From Halobacillus halophilus DSM 2266 (GTDB lineage: Bacteria; Bacillota; Bacilli; Bacillales; Halobacillaceae): a stretch of DNA of 64,000 bases. The DNA lies in NCBI RefSeq assembly GCF_000284515.1, contig NC_017668.1, forward strand, positions 4,030,001 to 4,094,000, given 5' to 3'. Below are positions 54,086 through 63,165 of the stretch, piece by piece (positions within the stretch are counted from its first letter, which is position 1; each line of letters opens with the position of its first letter). The position numbers and the translations under genes are program-made. Under the pieces are notes generated by a model that did not search any database, had not been told where the DNA came from, and saw nothing but the letters and a program-made list of their open reading frames with translations.

Positions 54086-54349
54086 AATCAAGATAACCAT
54101 CGCCCAGGCTTTATGCCGACCGCTGAACACGTACAGTTAAAAGTCACGTTTGACCCGGCCACCCACCGGGTACTGGGTGCACAGGTGATTTCCAAAGCAG
54201 ACGTTACGCAATCGATCAATACGATGAGTGTCTGCATCCAGAACGGAATGACGGTGGAAGAACTCGGCTACGTGGATTTCTTCTTCCAGCCGCACTTTAA
54301 TAAGCCCTGGAACTTTATTAATAAAGCTGGGCTGCAAGCCGCTCTCTAA
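54086..54349 (+). pseudogene. C-terminal remnant of a CoA-disulfide reductase/NADH oxidase-type gene
   Basis: About 85 codons match only the dimerisation domain of pyridine nucleotide-disulfide oxidoreductases: HRPGFMPTAEHVQLKVTFD, then VLGAQVISKADVTQSINTM, then LGYVDFFFQPHFNKPWNF. The FAD- and NAD-binding domains (over 350 residues) are absent; upstream sequence is non-coding. There is no good start codon with a ribosome site. A deletion fragment. Confidence 0.8.
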
Positions 54350-54368
54350 AAGATATGAAGAATACAAG

Positions 54369-54408
54369 AAAGCCCCTGGTCAGTTTAGCAGCTTGACCAG
54401 GGGCTTTT
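54369..54408. terminator. Bidirectional terminator
   Basis: Stem AAAGCCCCTGGTCA / TGACCAGGGGCTTTT with an 11-base loop, between the oxidoreductase remnant (rightward) and the nucleosidase lipoprotein (leftward). Confidence 0.85.
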
Positions 54409-54414
54409 CCTATC

Positions 54415-55284
54415 TTATTCGCCTGTTTGGGTAGTGATATATTCTTTTACGACTTCATACACATACGCCTGGTTCGCTTCCGCTGTATTCGGATCGTACT
54501 CTCCGCCGTTAACTTTGTTGTTGGAAAGGATGCGGATACCTAAGAAAGGCACATCATAAGCCTTGGCGATCTGCGCGCCGGCCGCGCCTTCCATTTCCTC
54601 GACAGAAGTTCCGTACTTCTCATGGAACCATTGAATACGATCCACTTCATTGTTCCAGACGTCCGCCGAGCCAATCGTACCTTCAACCACTTTTCCTTTC
54701 TCGTGAACATCTTTCACAGCCTGAGCCGCGGCAAGAAGTTCTTCGTCCGCTTCAAAGTAACGAATGTTTTCTGCATCCGGATCTTCTCCTGCGCTTCCTT
54801 CAGAAGCCATGAGGTCCATCGGAATCCATTCTTTCGGCGCGATCCCTTCTCCATCTTCTCTGCTTCCTGTTTTCAACGATCCGATATTTGTCGTTCGTTC
54901 TCCTAACACAATGTCATAGACATGCAGGTTCGGATCGTGTCCGCCTGATGTACCCTGGTTAATAATCGCGGCCGGATCATACTTTTCAATCGCGATGGCC
55001 GTAGCTGCTGCTGTATTTTCCATCCCTTTCCCTGTCTTGGCTACAATCACAGGATAATCATTCACCGTCCCTTTATAAAAAACGAACGATCCCGATTTCT
55101 CCTCTTGCACATCTTCTAAGCGCTCCGCGAATTTTTCCGCTTCAATCGGCATTGGACCTTGAACGATAATAGGCTGCTGCGCACTTTCTTCATCTTCGGC
55201 CGCTGCCTCTTCGGATGATGAGCATGCCGCAAGTAATGATACGAATAGAATAGAAATAATAGCGAGTGAAGCGTATTTTTTCAT
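54415..55284 (-). CDS. Exported nucleosidase lipoprotein (PNP/MTAN superfamily)
   Basis: 289 residues from the ATG at 55284 (AAGGAGAG upstream). Lipobox LLAACS shows it is anchored outside the membrane, unlike cytoplasmic MTA/SAH nucleosidase. The phosphorylase fold is clear: IVQGPMPIEAEKFAERL, VIVAKTGKGMENTAAATAI, GTSGGHDP and EEMEGAAGAQIAKAYDVPFLGIR. The residue matching the catalytic Asp of MTAN (I-S-D) is Asn255 (I-L-S-N). In purine nucleoside phosphorylases an Asn there selects 6-oxopurines. With the guanine riboswitch upstream, cleavage of guanosine or inosine for base scavenging is my inference. Confidence 0.85.
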   Translation of the reverse strand: MKKYASLAIISILFVSLLAACSSSEEAAAEDEESAQQPIIVQGPMPIEAEKFAERLEDVQEEKSGSFVFYKGTVNDYPVIVAKTGKGMENTAAATAIAIEKYDPAAIINQGTSGGHDPNLHVYDIVLGERTTNIGSLKTGSREDGEGIAPKEWIPMDLMASEGSAGEDPDAENIRYFEADEELLAAAQAVKDVHEKGKVVEGTIGSADVWNNEVDRIQWFHEKYGTSVEEMEGAAGAQIAKAYDVPFLGIRILSNNKVNGGEYDPNTAEANQAYVYEVVKEYITTQTGE

Positions 55285-55363
55285 CAAAATAAATCTCTCC
55301 TTAACGAATATAATAATAGCTTTCTGAACCCTCACACGCTCATCGAACTCTCTTACTCAGTCC

Positions 55364-55409
55364 ATAAAAAAAGGCCTAGAAAAGCAGAGAAATCTCTACC
55401 TTCTAGACC
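55364..55409 (-). terminator. Riboswitch expression-platform terminator
   Basis: GGTCTAGAA / TTCTAGGCC outer stem with an inner GTAGAGA/TCTCTGC stem, followed by TTTTTTT on the minus strand, between the purine aptamer and the nucleosidase gene. This fits ligand-induced transcription termination. Confidence 0.75.
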
Positions 55410-55486
55410 TACAAAGTCAAAGCACACCACGGCTAAAGTATGGTAATCCAAACCATAAGAAACCTGCTGAATATGGGTGCACTTTA

Positions 55487-55557
55487 ACTCGTAGTCCAGT
55501 TCTTTCATTGGGAACCGGGTAGAGACGCTCGGACCTTATTTCCGAGAATATACGAGT
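55487..55557 (-). ncRNA. Purine riboswitch aptamer, guanine class
   Basis: On the minus strand P1 pairs ACTCGTA with TACGAGT. P2 is CTCGG/CCGAG with loop AAATAAGGT. J2/3 reads TCTCTACC, P3 is CGGTT/AACTG with loop CCCAATGAAAG, and J3/1 reads GACTACG. The C in GACTACG (C74 of xpt numbering) is the guanine-specifying base; adenine switches have U. Controls the nucleosidase lipoprotein gene downstream. Confidence 0.93.
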
Positions 55558-55584
55558 TGGGCTATGTAATCGGGCTACTGTGAT

Positions 55585-55613
55585 AATATAGCAGACTCAT
55601 GCCACACAATCAA
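55585..55613 (-). promoter_or_regulatory. Promoter of the riboswitch-controlled transcript
   Basis: TTGATT (-35, 55608-55613) and TATATT (-10, 55585-55590), 17 bases apart on the minus strand, so transcription would start about 20 bases before the aptamer. Confidence 0.7.
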
Positions 55614-55685
55614 CTAAAAAACGAACAAAAATAATAAAAATCACATTAATGTTCGTTTTATTACAAAAATAGGAACCTGTGACCC

Positions 55686-55790
55686 TTACCTGCTTACGAA
55701 ACCGGCAATTCCAAGAGCATATAGGAGTGCAGCAATGATCAGCAAAATAATCACTACAATAATAATCGTTTTAACTAAGCCGCTTTGCAC
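55686..55790 (-). CDS. 34-residue single-pass membrane peptide
   Basis: From a GTG with AAGGAGGGGGG upstream: MQSGLVKTIIIVVIILLIIA followed by ALLYALGIAGFVSR. Almost the whole peptide is one hydrophobic helix with a Lys near the N-terminus and Arg at the C-terminus. The very strong ribosome site argues it is real. Family and role unknown. The 55791-56114 stretch shows only a weak hairpin near 55914-55945. Confidence 0.5.
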   Translation of the reverse strand: MQSGLVKTIIIVVIILLIIAALLYALGIAGFVSR

Positions 55791-56114
55791 GAGTCCCCCC
55801 TCCTTCCCACTCGGTCACTCCTCATACATGCACTCTTCAAAGAGTCACCTTCCCCATCGTAAACCTGAGCATGTCGAATAGCCTGGCCCCTTTCCCATCT
55901 TCATTAAATAGAAGAGAACTGCTCTGAGCTCTTCTCTTCTTCTTTAATACCATTATTTAGGTTGTCGATAAACCTGAATTGTCATTTTATTACAATTAGT
56001 GAAACGATTACAGGTTCTATTCAATCGATTTAACATGAGCTCTTTTGCCATTTGTAAGGATCTTCGGCCTTGAAACAAGCCCCTGCAACTGCAAACAGCC
56101 TTAATAGATTCCTC

Positions 56115-56146
56115 AAAAAAACCCCTCTGGATTTCTCCAAAGGGGT
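56115..56146 (-). terminator. Terminator of the 58-residue gene
   Basis: ACCCCTTTGGA / TCCAGAGGGGT stem followed by TTTTTTT on the minus strand, ten bases after the stop at 56156. Confidence 0.8.
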
Positions 56147-56155
56147 GAGGGGAGG

Positions 56156-56332
56156 TCATTTCATTCGCTTAGTGGTTTTTTTATAGGATTTAGACTTTCT
56201 GACATGCTTACTGAGTTCATCCAATGGAATACCGTCCACAAAGCGGTCCTTATGAAACATTTCAGCAAAAATGTGATGCTGGGCGGCTGACAGATTCTTT
56301 TTCGTACTTTGACCAGTCTCAAGTTCCGGCAT
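56156..56332 (-). CDS. Small basic protein, unknown
   Basis: 58 residues from the ATG at 56332, which has GGAGGTGAG at good spacing; the longer frame to 56410 does not. Helical and Lys-rich at the end (HVRKSKSYKKTTKRMK), with HHIFAEMFHKDRFVDGIPLD in the middle. No known family recognised. Followed immediately by a strong terminator, supporting a real monocistronic gene. Confidence 0.55.
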   Translation of the reverse strand: MPELETGQSTKKNLSAAQHHIFAEMFHKDRFVDGIPLDELSKHVRKSKSYKKTTKRMK

Positions 56333-56450
56333 GGAACTCACCTCCAAAGTGTAAACTTTCGAGTCCCTCTTTTGACTGATGAACTGTCTCCAGGTGATCT
56401 CATACTTCACCTTATGATGGAACGCCGCTCAATATGTACATTTCCATGAA

Positions 56451-57470
56451 TTATAAGCATCGATGTACTCGTTCGATGACGAGGTCGATATCTTCGCCCG
56501 AGACATCATAATGAGTCACAAACCTCACCGTGTAAGGTCCAAACGGTACAGCAAGAACGCCCTGACTCTTCAGCTCCTCGAGAAATTCATGCGAGGTCTT
56601 CCCCCGTCCTTCCACATTGACTAAAAGGATATTCGTATCTACGTTATTCTCAATTTCCAGCCCTTCTATATTTCCTAATCCTTCCGCTAACTGCTTCGCA
56701 TGCTCGTGATCTTCCGCCAGCCGATCCACCATGTCATTCAGCGCCACAAGACCCGGAGCCGCAATGATCCCTACTTGACGCAGGCCTCCGCCGAGACGTT
56801 TTCTCCACTTGCGGGCTTTACGGATAAAGTCCTCAGACCCTGCAATAATGGAACCAACGGGAGCTCCCAGCCCTTTCGATAAACAGAACTGAATCGTATC
56901 CGTCTGGTCGGCATACGTTTTCACCGGAACCCCCGAAGCCACCGAAGCATTGAACAACCTGGCCCCGTCCAGGTGAAGCGGAATACCGGATTCCTGTGCA
57001 ATTCGATGAATCTCCTGCATATTTTCTAAAGGAAGAATCGCTCCGCCGGCTTTGTTATGACTGTTTTCCAGACAGATCAGCCCCGTTTCTGGAAAATGAA
57101 TATCATCAGGCCGGATCGCTGCTTTTACTTCGTGAGGGTTCATCGCCCCTCTTGTACCTTGCAGTGTTCTCGGCTGAACACCGGCCAGGGCAGACATGGA
57201 AGCTCCTTCATATAAAAATAAATGAGCATTTGCTTCCATGAGAACTTCATCTCCAGGTTGGCAGTGGGTCAACACAGAGATTTGATTCCCCTGTGTACCA
57301 CTCGTAACAAAAAGAGCAGCTTCTTTCCCCGTAAGTTCAGCAGCTCGATTCTCAAGTTTTTTCACAGTGGGATCTTCTTCATAGACATCATCCCCCACCT
57401 CTGCTTCAAAGGCAGCTTCACGCATGGCGCGGGTAGGCTTCGTTACGGTATCACTCCTTAGATCAATCAT
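56451..57470 (-). CDS. Low-specificity L-threonine aldolase
   Basis: 339 residues of the PLP-dependent beta-eliminating lyase family. Start MIDLRSDTVTKPTRAMREA is diagnostic; EVGDDVYEEDPTVKKLE, LHLDGARLFNA (PLP-binding Asp/Arg) and CLSKGLGAPVGSI (PLP-Lys) follow. Splits threonine to glycine and acetaldehyde. AAAAGGAGGAG before the ATG. Monocistronic. Confidence 0.95.
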   Translation of the reverse strand: MIDLRSDTVTKPTRAMREAAFEAEVGDDVYEEDPTVKKLENRAAELTGKEAALFVTSGTQGNQISVLTHCQPGDEVLMEANAHLFLYEGASMSALAGVQPRTLQGTRGAMNPHEVKAAIRPDDIHFPETGLICLENSHNKAGGAILPLENMQEIHRIAQESGIPLHLDGARLFNASVASGVPVKTYADQTDTIQFCLSKGLGAPVGSIIAGSEDFIRKARKWRKRLGGGLRQVGIIAAPGLVALNDMVDRLAEDHEHAKQLAEGLGNIEGLEIENNVDTNILLVNVEGRGKTSHEFLEELKSQGVLAVPFGPYTVRFVTHYDVSGEDIDLVIERVHRCL

Positions 57471-57598
57471 GTTATCTCCTCCTTTTCTGTTATTGTACGA
57501 AACAATTCAGGAAGATGGAAATAGATGAATTACTAAGACGATTGACCTGCTTCTTATGGTATAAATAAAGTAACAGCAAAAGGGGAGGGGACTATGGA

Positions 57599-58294
57599 AT
57601 GAGTATATTTCAAATAGTATTATATCTTCATATTCTGGCGGGGTTTACGGCGCTTATCGTGTTTTGGATTCCTTTAGTTACGAAGAAAGGAGGAATGATT
57701 CATAGACGTGTGGGCTGGATATATGTGTGGGCCATGGGGATCGTATCAGCTACTGCTTTTTACATGGGGATTTATCGGATCGGATTTGATGCTTCACGAA
57801 ACGCAGCAGAAAAATCTTTCGCTTTCTTTCTGCTCTTTATAGCTGTTCTCAGCGCCTCCACGGCCTGGAATGGAATCCGGGTGCTGAGGTTCAAGCGAAG
57901 GACCAGAAGAAGAAGTTTGTTAAGTCTGGACACAGGGATCTCATTAATACTCGTTTTCAGTTCGATTATTACGATGGTGATTGGATGGGTAAATCAGTTT
58001 CCATTATTACAGTACTTCCCGGTAATTGGACTATTTTTAGGTTATGGACAGCTCAATTACTGGCTGACTCCTCCACAAACAAAAATGCACTGGTATTTTG
58101 AACACTTTGGCAACTTAATCGGATGTTCCATCGCCACCATTACCGCCTTCACCGTTTTTGGAGCCCCGCGCTTATTAAACATTTCATCGATAAGTATTTT
58201 CTTGTGGTTTTTACCTACGATCGTCCTGACGCCACTGATTTTTGGATTTACTCGTTACTACCGGAAGAAGTTTCGACTATCAACGCCTAAATAA
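57599..58294 (+). CDS. DUF2306 membrane protein
   Basis: 231 residues with about six transmembrane segments. LHILAGFTALIVFWIPLV, then GMIHRRVGWIYVWAM (His-x-x-x-Gly-W motif) match DUF2306, and the YWLTPPQTKMHWYFEH segment includes a conserved His. Function unknown. GGGGAGGGG lies about eight bases before the ATG. Monocistronic; the DnaA-box cluster starts at its stop codon. Confidence 0.8.
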   Translation: MSIFQIVLYLHILAGFTALIVFWIPLVTKKGGMIHRRVGWIYVWAMGIVSATAFYMGIYRIGFDASRNAAEKSFAFFLLFIAVLSASTAWNGIRVLRFKRRTRRRSLLSLDTGISLILVFSSIITMVIGWVNQFPLLQYFPVIGLFLGYGQLNYWLTPPQTKMHWYFEHFGNLIGCSIATITAFTVFGAPRLLNISSISIFLWFLPTIVLTPLIFGFTRYYRKKFRLSTPK

Positions 58295-58297
58295 TAT

Positions 58298-58669
58298 TTA
58301 TCCACACTTTCGTAAATCGTTAGAAAATGAGGAGTCCAACTACAACAACAGGATAAAATTACTCTCCATTTATTTTCACGATTTTTACGAAGGATTCATG
58401 ATCCTTACATGCCCTTCACAAAATAAGAGTCAAAAGTCATCCACATGTGGAAAAAAGTCACTAACGATTTTAGTTACCCACAATTGTCCACAGACTTATG
58501 CACAATTATTGGTAATTTTCTAATATTCACAGGTTTTCCCCTGATGTAAACAGGTTATCCACAAAACTATCCACATATGCACAATTTGGGAGGGGTATAT
58601 GGTAGTAGAATTTACGTTCGCCACCATATATGCTATTTATCCAGAACACTATTCACAGGCTGTGGACAA
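58298..58669. promoter_or_regulatory. DnaA-box cluster outside oriC
   Basis: Exact TTATNCACA boxes at 58298-58306, 58496-58504 and 58555-58563. Around them are about ten boxes with one mismatch: TCATCCACA 58437, TTTTCCACA (minus) 58446, TTACCCACA 58474, TTGTCCACA 58484, ATATTCACA 58523, CTATCCACA 58567, ATATGCACA 58575, TTATCCAGA 58637, CTATTCACA 58649 and TTGTCCACA (minus) 58661. The intergenic space is free of genes. It resembles the DnaA-binding clusters known from B. subtilis, one of which lies near the yydA locus. Confidence 0.75.
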
Positions 58670-58691
58670 AAATATGAGGTTTTTCGACAAT

Positions 58692-58738
58692 AAAAGAGAT
58701 ATCCTCAACTGGTTTAGTTTTTAAGGATACCTCTTTTT
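58692..58738 (-). terminator. Terminator of the htrA-like gene
   Basis: AAAGAGGTATCCT / AGGATATCTCTTT stem followed by TATT on the minus strand, just after the protease stop at 58745. Confidence 0.75.
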
Positions 58739-58744
58739 CACGTT

Positions 58745-59968
58745 CTATTCTTGTGAACCAAGGGTTACAGTCGTCGTATTTTTTTTACCATCCCGGTAGT
58801 ACGTGATCTCCAGTTCATCTCCGGCATCTTTTTCATTGTACAAGTATTTCCGAAGATCAATAATGTCCTTCACTTGGTTGCCATCAAGCGAAGTGATCAC
58901 ATCAAGTGGCTGCAATCCAGCTTTAGCTGCCGGCGACATCTGTTTAATACTTCGTATATACAGTCCGCCTTCAACTTCCTCTGGTAAATTCAACGTACCT
59001 TCCCACTCCGAGCTAGGAACTTCATTTAATCCATAAGCTTCAATACCAATATAAGGACGGTTCACTTGTCCATATTGTTCGAGTTCATCAATAATCGGCT
59101 TAGCTGTATCAATTGGAATAGCGAATCCTATCCCTTCCACAGCCGATTGAGCAATCTTCATAGAATTGATTCCTATTAACTGTCCTTCTATATTGATTAA
59201 GGCTCCGCCGCTGTTTCCTGGATTAATGGCCGCGTCCGTTTGAATAACCTCTGCCTGCCAATCTTCTAAACCATCCCCATTAAAGTCCTGCGGAATGGCA
59301 CGCTGCTTGCCGCTGATAATCCCCTGCGTGACCGATCCGGAAAAACGCAGTCCTAATGGGTTACCGATGGCGATCGCGGGCTCACCGATTTTAAGGTTTT
59401 CTGAATTTCCTAGTTCAATCGTATGCTTCACTTGATCCCCAGGCATTTTAAGAACCGCCAGATCTGTAAATACATCGCTCCCGACAAGCTGAGCTTTAAT
59501 TCTCGTTTCATCGGCCAGAACCACTTCAATTTCACTGGCCCCTTCGATTACGTGATTGTTGGTCACAACATGAGCCGTGCCATCTTCGTTTTTGTAAATG
59601 ACGCCTGACCCTACATTGCTTTGCTGACTGGAACCATTTTGTTCCCAGAAATTCTGCTGAGATTGAATATTAACGACACCTACGACAGAAGGAGTCACTT
59701 TATCTACAACATCTGTAATTTGTGAAGTCACATCAAGTTTTACATTTTTCGTCGTATCTCCTGTAAGACCCTGGTCATCATCGACCAGTCCGCTGTCATC
59801 TTCAGGAATGGTAATCTCATAAGGAAGTAATTCGGTTTGAACTAGAGCTGGAAGTGCTAACAAGATTAAAACTGCACCAAGGATCACGCCTACAATGGTA
59901 GGCATGACCCAACGTCTTCGACTGTTCTTCTGCTGGGCAGCTGGGGAGTGGTCATCATAGTAACCCAC
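58745..59968 (-). CDS. HtrA-like membrane-anchored serine protease
   Basis: 407 residues. One N-terminal transmembrane helix (about 22-44), acidic linker, then a trypsin-like domain with His in VVTNNHVIEGA, Asp in FTDLAVLKM and Ser in NPGNSGGALIN; a C-terminal PDZ domain (AGLQPLDVITSLDGNQV). Catalytic triad intact. Corresponds to the YyxA/HtrC position after walJ in B. subtilis. Acts in envelope protein quality control. A 79-base gap separates it from walJ. Confidence 0.92.
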   Translation of the reverse strand: MGYYDDHSPAAQQKNSRRRWVMPTIVGVILGAVLILLALPALVQTELLPYEITIPEDDSGLVDDDQGLTGDTTKNVKLDVTSQITDVVDKVTPSVVGVVNIQSQQNFWEQNGSSQQSNVGSGVIYKNEDGTAHVVTNNHVIEGASEIEVVLADETRIKAQLVGSDVFTDLAVLKMPGDQVKHTIELGNSENLKIGEPAIAIGNPLGLRFSGSVTQGIISGKQRAIPQDFNGDGLEDWQAEVIQTDAAINPGNSGGALINIEGQLIGINSMKIAQSAVEGIGFAIPIDTAKPIIDELEQYGQVNRPYIGIEAYGLNEVPSSEWEGTLNLPEEVEGGLYIRSIKQMSPAAKAGLQPLDVITSLDGNQVKDIIDLRKYLYNEKDAGDELEITYYRDGKKNTTTVTLGSQE

Positions 59969-60047
59969 GCGGCTTCACCCATCCTTTCTTCGCTCGTTTA
60001 TGATCTACTCACGTATTCTTTCCTGTTTTACCAAAAATAAAACGCTG

Positions 60048-60842
60048 TTATACTTCATAAATCGGAGTTGCCTGTTTCGGATCCGTATCATGAAGCTCAA
60101 GGTGAGAGCCGATGTGGAATCCCCGTTCTTCTAAAATGTTTCTAACGGACATGCGTGCCAGGTCCTTCATATTATTGTCCAGACTCAAGTGAGCCAGATA
60201 GATGCGCTGCGTGCGGTCCGTCAGGATATCGGTTAAGGCGAGAGCGCAATCTTCATTCGAGACGTGACCGGAATCTCCTAATATACGCCGTTTTACATTC
60301 CACGGATATCGTCCCATGCGGAGCATACTTACGTCATGATTGGATTCAAAAATATAAGCGTCGGCATCTTCCACCGTTTTTTTAATTCTTTCAGATACAT
60401 AGCCCAAATCCGTTACGAGAGCTACTTTTTTTCCGTCCTGGTGGAAGGTAAAAAACATAGGATCCGCGGCATCGTGCGAGACCGCAAATGATTCTATATC
60501 AAGCTTGCCGAACGTCTTCGTTTCTTCCATATTAAAATGAAATTTCTGATCCAATGACAATTTACCGATATGCCCTTCCATGGCGTGCCACGTTTTTTCA
60601 TTCGCATAGACAGGGAGATTATAACGTCTTGCCATAATTCCAAGTCCCTTGATATGGTCGCTATGCTCATGCGTCACTAAAATCCTGGATAATTCATTAG
60701 GATCAATATTCACTTGCTGCAATAAACTTTCGATACGCTTCCCACTTAATCCTGCATCGACTAAAATCTTTTCATCCCCTGATTCTATATAAAAAGCATT
60801 ACCTGTACTGCCTGAAGCTAGTACACTCATACGTAAAGTCAT
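60048..60842 (-). CDS. walJ: WalJ (YycJ) metallo-beta-lactamase-fold protein
   Basis: 264 residues. Zinc-binding motif [13 protein letters not shown] (HxHxDH), preceded by [20 protein letters not shown] and followed by AVSHDAADP and SNHD. A cytoplasmic nuclease-like MBL enzyme linked to cell-wall and DNA-replication coordination. Overlaps yycI by four bases in the walK-H-I-J operon. Confidence 0.95.
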   Translation of the reverse strand: MTLRMSVLASGSTGNAFYIESGDEKILVDAGLSGKRIESLLQQVNIDPNELSRILVTHEHSDHIKGLGIMARRYNLPVYANEKTWHAMEGHIGKLSLDQKFHFNMEETKTFGKLDIESFAVSHDAADPMFFTFHQDGKKVALVTDLGYVSERIKKTVEDADAYIFESNHDVSMLRMGRYPWNVKRRILGDSGHVSNEDCALALTDILTDRTQRIYLAHLSLDNNMKDLARMSVRNILEERGFHIGSHLELHDTDPKQATPIYEV

Positions 60843-61792
60843 TCATTAGACACTCCATTGTTTGTTTCTTCTGTTCCATCATTACTTTTTTCGTTATCTA
60901 CCAGAGGGGCCGGCGTATTATTCACACTTAAATCAAAGGAGCTGTTAATCTTCTCGATGAAGGCTGATTCTTTCTCATCAATAACCGCACCCGTGATCGC
61001 ATAGACAAACAGGATCTTCTCTCCATTTACCGTCACTTTCCACGTTGGGGCAAACACTTGCGGGCCGTTCTCTTCACCCAGTACTAGATAAAAGCTGTTA
61101 TAGTACCCCACTGACATACTGGTAACCTCATCTCCCGAGGCTAAATGATCTTCATCCATTAATTTCTGGATGATTTTGCTAGGCTGGATAATCTGCGGAT
61201 CCTGAGAACCGGAGCTTGGCGCTTGTTCATCTCCATTTGAGAAAGATAACAAAGTGGCAATATAGCTTGTTATTTTCCCATCCTCAACCTGAAGCATTAA
61301 GAAGCCCCCGCTATTATAAAAAATGGTGCGGTCATTTTTCTTTTGAAAAAACAGGATCACTCCTTCTTCCTTGTTCCAGTTCCAATATTCATACTGATTA
61401 CTAAAAGGGACTACACTGTTCACCTGATCCACTACGTTATCTTCCGTAACTTCAACAGGTTCGCTGAGCTCGCTTTTTAAAACACTGTTATTCTGTACCG
61501 CAACCGTTTGCTCGTCTCCCTCTCTTAATTCCTGGATCTGTGAAAGAACCCCCTCTGAAAATTCACTACCTGAAGAAATGGTTTGAGGAACGGCCGGCAC
61601 TTCGCTTGGGACATTATCCCAGGAGACCGTAATGTTATTGTTTTCAAGCTCGTCTTCAAAACTCTCAGAGTTAGCGGTAGCAATCGGACCAAGCTCCGAC
61701 GCCTGCTGCTTTTCCATAAACTGATTGAGGAGAAAGATATCCAGAACTAAAAAACTAAGGATAAATAAAACTTTAATTTGTCCCCATTGCAT
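60839..61792 (-). CDS. yycI: WalI (YycI), WalK regulator
   Basis: 317 residues, one N-terminal membrane helix ([19 protein letters not shown]) typical of YycI, then an extracellular domain. The C-terminal tail after about residue 285 is acidic and polar ([19 protein letters not shown]), longer than usual. YycI and YycH form a complex that modulates WalK at the membrane. Overlaps walJ and is 17 bases after yycH. Confidence 0.9.
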   Translation of the reverse strand: MQWGQIKVLFILSFLVLDIFLLNQFMEKQQASELGPIATANSESFEDELENNNITVSWDNVPSEVPAVPQTISSGSEFSEGVLSQIQELREGDEQTVAVQNNSVLKSELSEPVEVTEDNVVDQVNSVVPFSNQYEYWNWNKEEGVILFFQKKNDRTIFYNSGGFLMLQVEDGKITSYIATLLSFSNGDEQAPSSGSQDPQIIQPSKIIQKLMDEDHLASGDEVTSMSVGYYNSFYLVLGEENGPQVFAPTWKVTVNGEKILFVYAITGAVIDEKESAFIEKINSSFDLSVNNTPAPLVDNEKSNDGTEETNNGVSNE

Positions 61793-61809
61793 TTACACCC
61801 TTCTCCTTC

Positions 61810-63165
61810 CTAGGAAACTTCTTCATCTTGCCTTAATTCATCCATTTCCAGAGGGACCCAGCTGCCCGACAGTTTAACAAACCATCCAGGAAAGAGGGAA
61901 TAAGCAAGGTTTGGACGCTGCTCTTTTAACTGATACCCGATCTTAACGCCTTCCACTTCTTCCAGATTATATTTATCCGTATTCGTTAAGAAATCCCTCA
62001 CTTCTTCTCCCGAAGCGAGCTCGTCCGTGGAGGTGTTGTCATAAGGATAACGCTCAAAAATGACAAGCGGGCGAATATACTCCTGGATCTCACCTTGTTC
62101 GTATTTCATGGACATGATTTCTACATTGGTTTCGCTTGATAGAATAGGCAGGCCATTATAATGCATTCGATACGTTGCCTTCTCCATAGTCGAGGAAATA
62201 CTGTCCAAATAAAACGTATTGGTCCAGCCCACGTGGTTATTCACATCATTAATGCTGCGGGTTAATAAATCATACTCAAGCAATGGACTTGGGTTAGCAC
62301 GGTTAGGAATCATGTACTCATATTTAAGTCTTGTTTCATTATCCAGAACATCCAATCGCCGGTCTGTCGTAGCCAGTCGCCGATGACCATTAATCGATGA
62401 AGATGAGACCACGGCATTAGGTGGAAAAAGATCGTTTTGAATCGGAACAAGTGGAATCGGAGTGGTCTGCAGCACTTCCTCAGGATAAGCCACACGGCCT
62501 TCTGGAAGATAGATTGTATTTTCAATCTCCGAGCTGCCGAGAAGGGAGATCGAACCATCCAAAGCAATCTGCTCGATTAAGTCATTCTTGTCATCCAACT
62601 CATTAAATAATTGGCTTCCATAGTCTTCATCAATGGTAGCCCTGAGCTTAGCCGGCGCTACATCGTCCGTCGAATCGACGGCCAGAACCTGATAAAAAGA
62701 GGATGAATTATCATCGTGACCATGAATAAAGAACAGCCTGTTAAATACCTGGGTCTCTGAAAGCTCTCCTGTACTTACAGTAAAGATGTTTTCAAGCACT
62801 TTTAGAGGAAGCTCCTCGGGAAAAACGGCTTCCACCACGTGACTATCTTCATCAAAACTGGGCTGTGCTGGAGTTTCATCCACATTCAAAAGCTCCCATT
62901 GCTTCATTCTGTCATACATGGCCGTTTTTTCTGCCGGATCTTCATAAGAATAGGAAGCTCCTCTTTCGTGAAAGACGAACTGCTCCGGCTCCACAAGACT
63001 TACTAAATCATTTTCTTCGCCGTCTAATTGGGTAGTATCAATCACTTCTTGTCCCTCTTCAACGATTTCACTGCTTGGCTGATAATTCCATAGAGCGACC
63101 GTTAACACCAGACTAAGAGCAATCAGTATAACCAAAATTACGGACTTCATTGTTTCCATGTTCAT
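61810..63165 (-). CDS. yycH: WalH (YycH), WalK regulator
   Basis: 451 residues, N-terminal membrane helix (KSVILVILIALSLVLTVALW) with the extracellular YycH domain behind it (RLATTDRRLDVLDNETRLKY, and near the end EEVEGVKIGYQLKEQRPNL). Overlaps walK by four bases. Binds WalK with YycI to set kinase output for cell-wall genes. Confidence 0.92.
   Translation of the reverse strand: MNMETMKSVILVILIALSLVLTVALWNYQPSSEIVEEGQEVIDTTQLDGEENDLVSLVEPEQFVFHERGASYSYEDPAEKTAMYDRMKQWELLNVDETPAQPSFDEDSHVVEAVFPEELPLKVLENIFTVSTGELSETQVFNRLFFIHGHDDNSSSFYQVLAVDSTDDVAPAKLRATIDEDYGSQLFNELDDKNDLIEQIALDGSISLLGSSEIENTIYLPEGRVAYPEEVLQTTPIPLVPIQNDLFPPNAVVSSSSINGHRRLATTDRRLDVLDNETRLKYEYMIPNRANPSPLLEYDLLTRSINDVNNHVGWTNTFYLDSISSTMEKATYRMHYNGLPILSSETNVEIMSMKYEQGEIQEYIRPLVIFERYPYDNTSTDELASGEEVRDFLTNTDKYNLEEVEGVKIGYQLKEQRPNLAYSLFPGWFVKLSGSWVPLEMDELRQDEEVS

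Noticed and set aside
55953-56159. 68-residue open frame
   Set aside because: It starts inside the terminator stem of the upstream gene, has no ribosome site and no protein-like pattern.
58298-58669. Possibility that the DnaA-box cluster is oriC itself
   Set aside because: No dnaA, dnaN or rpmH adjoins it, no clear AT-rich unwinding stretch is present, and flanking genes are DUF2306 and htrA.
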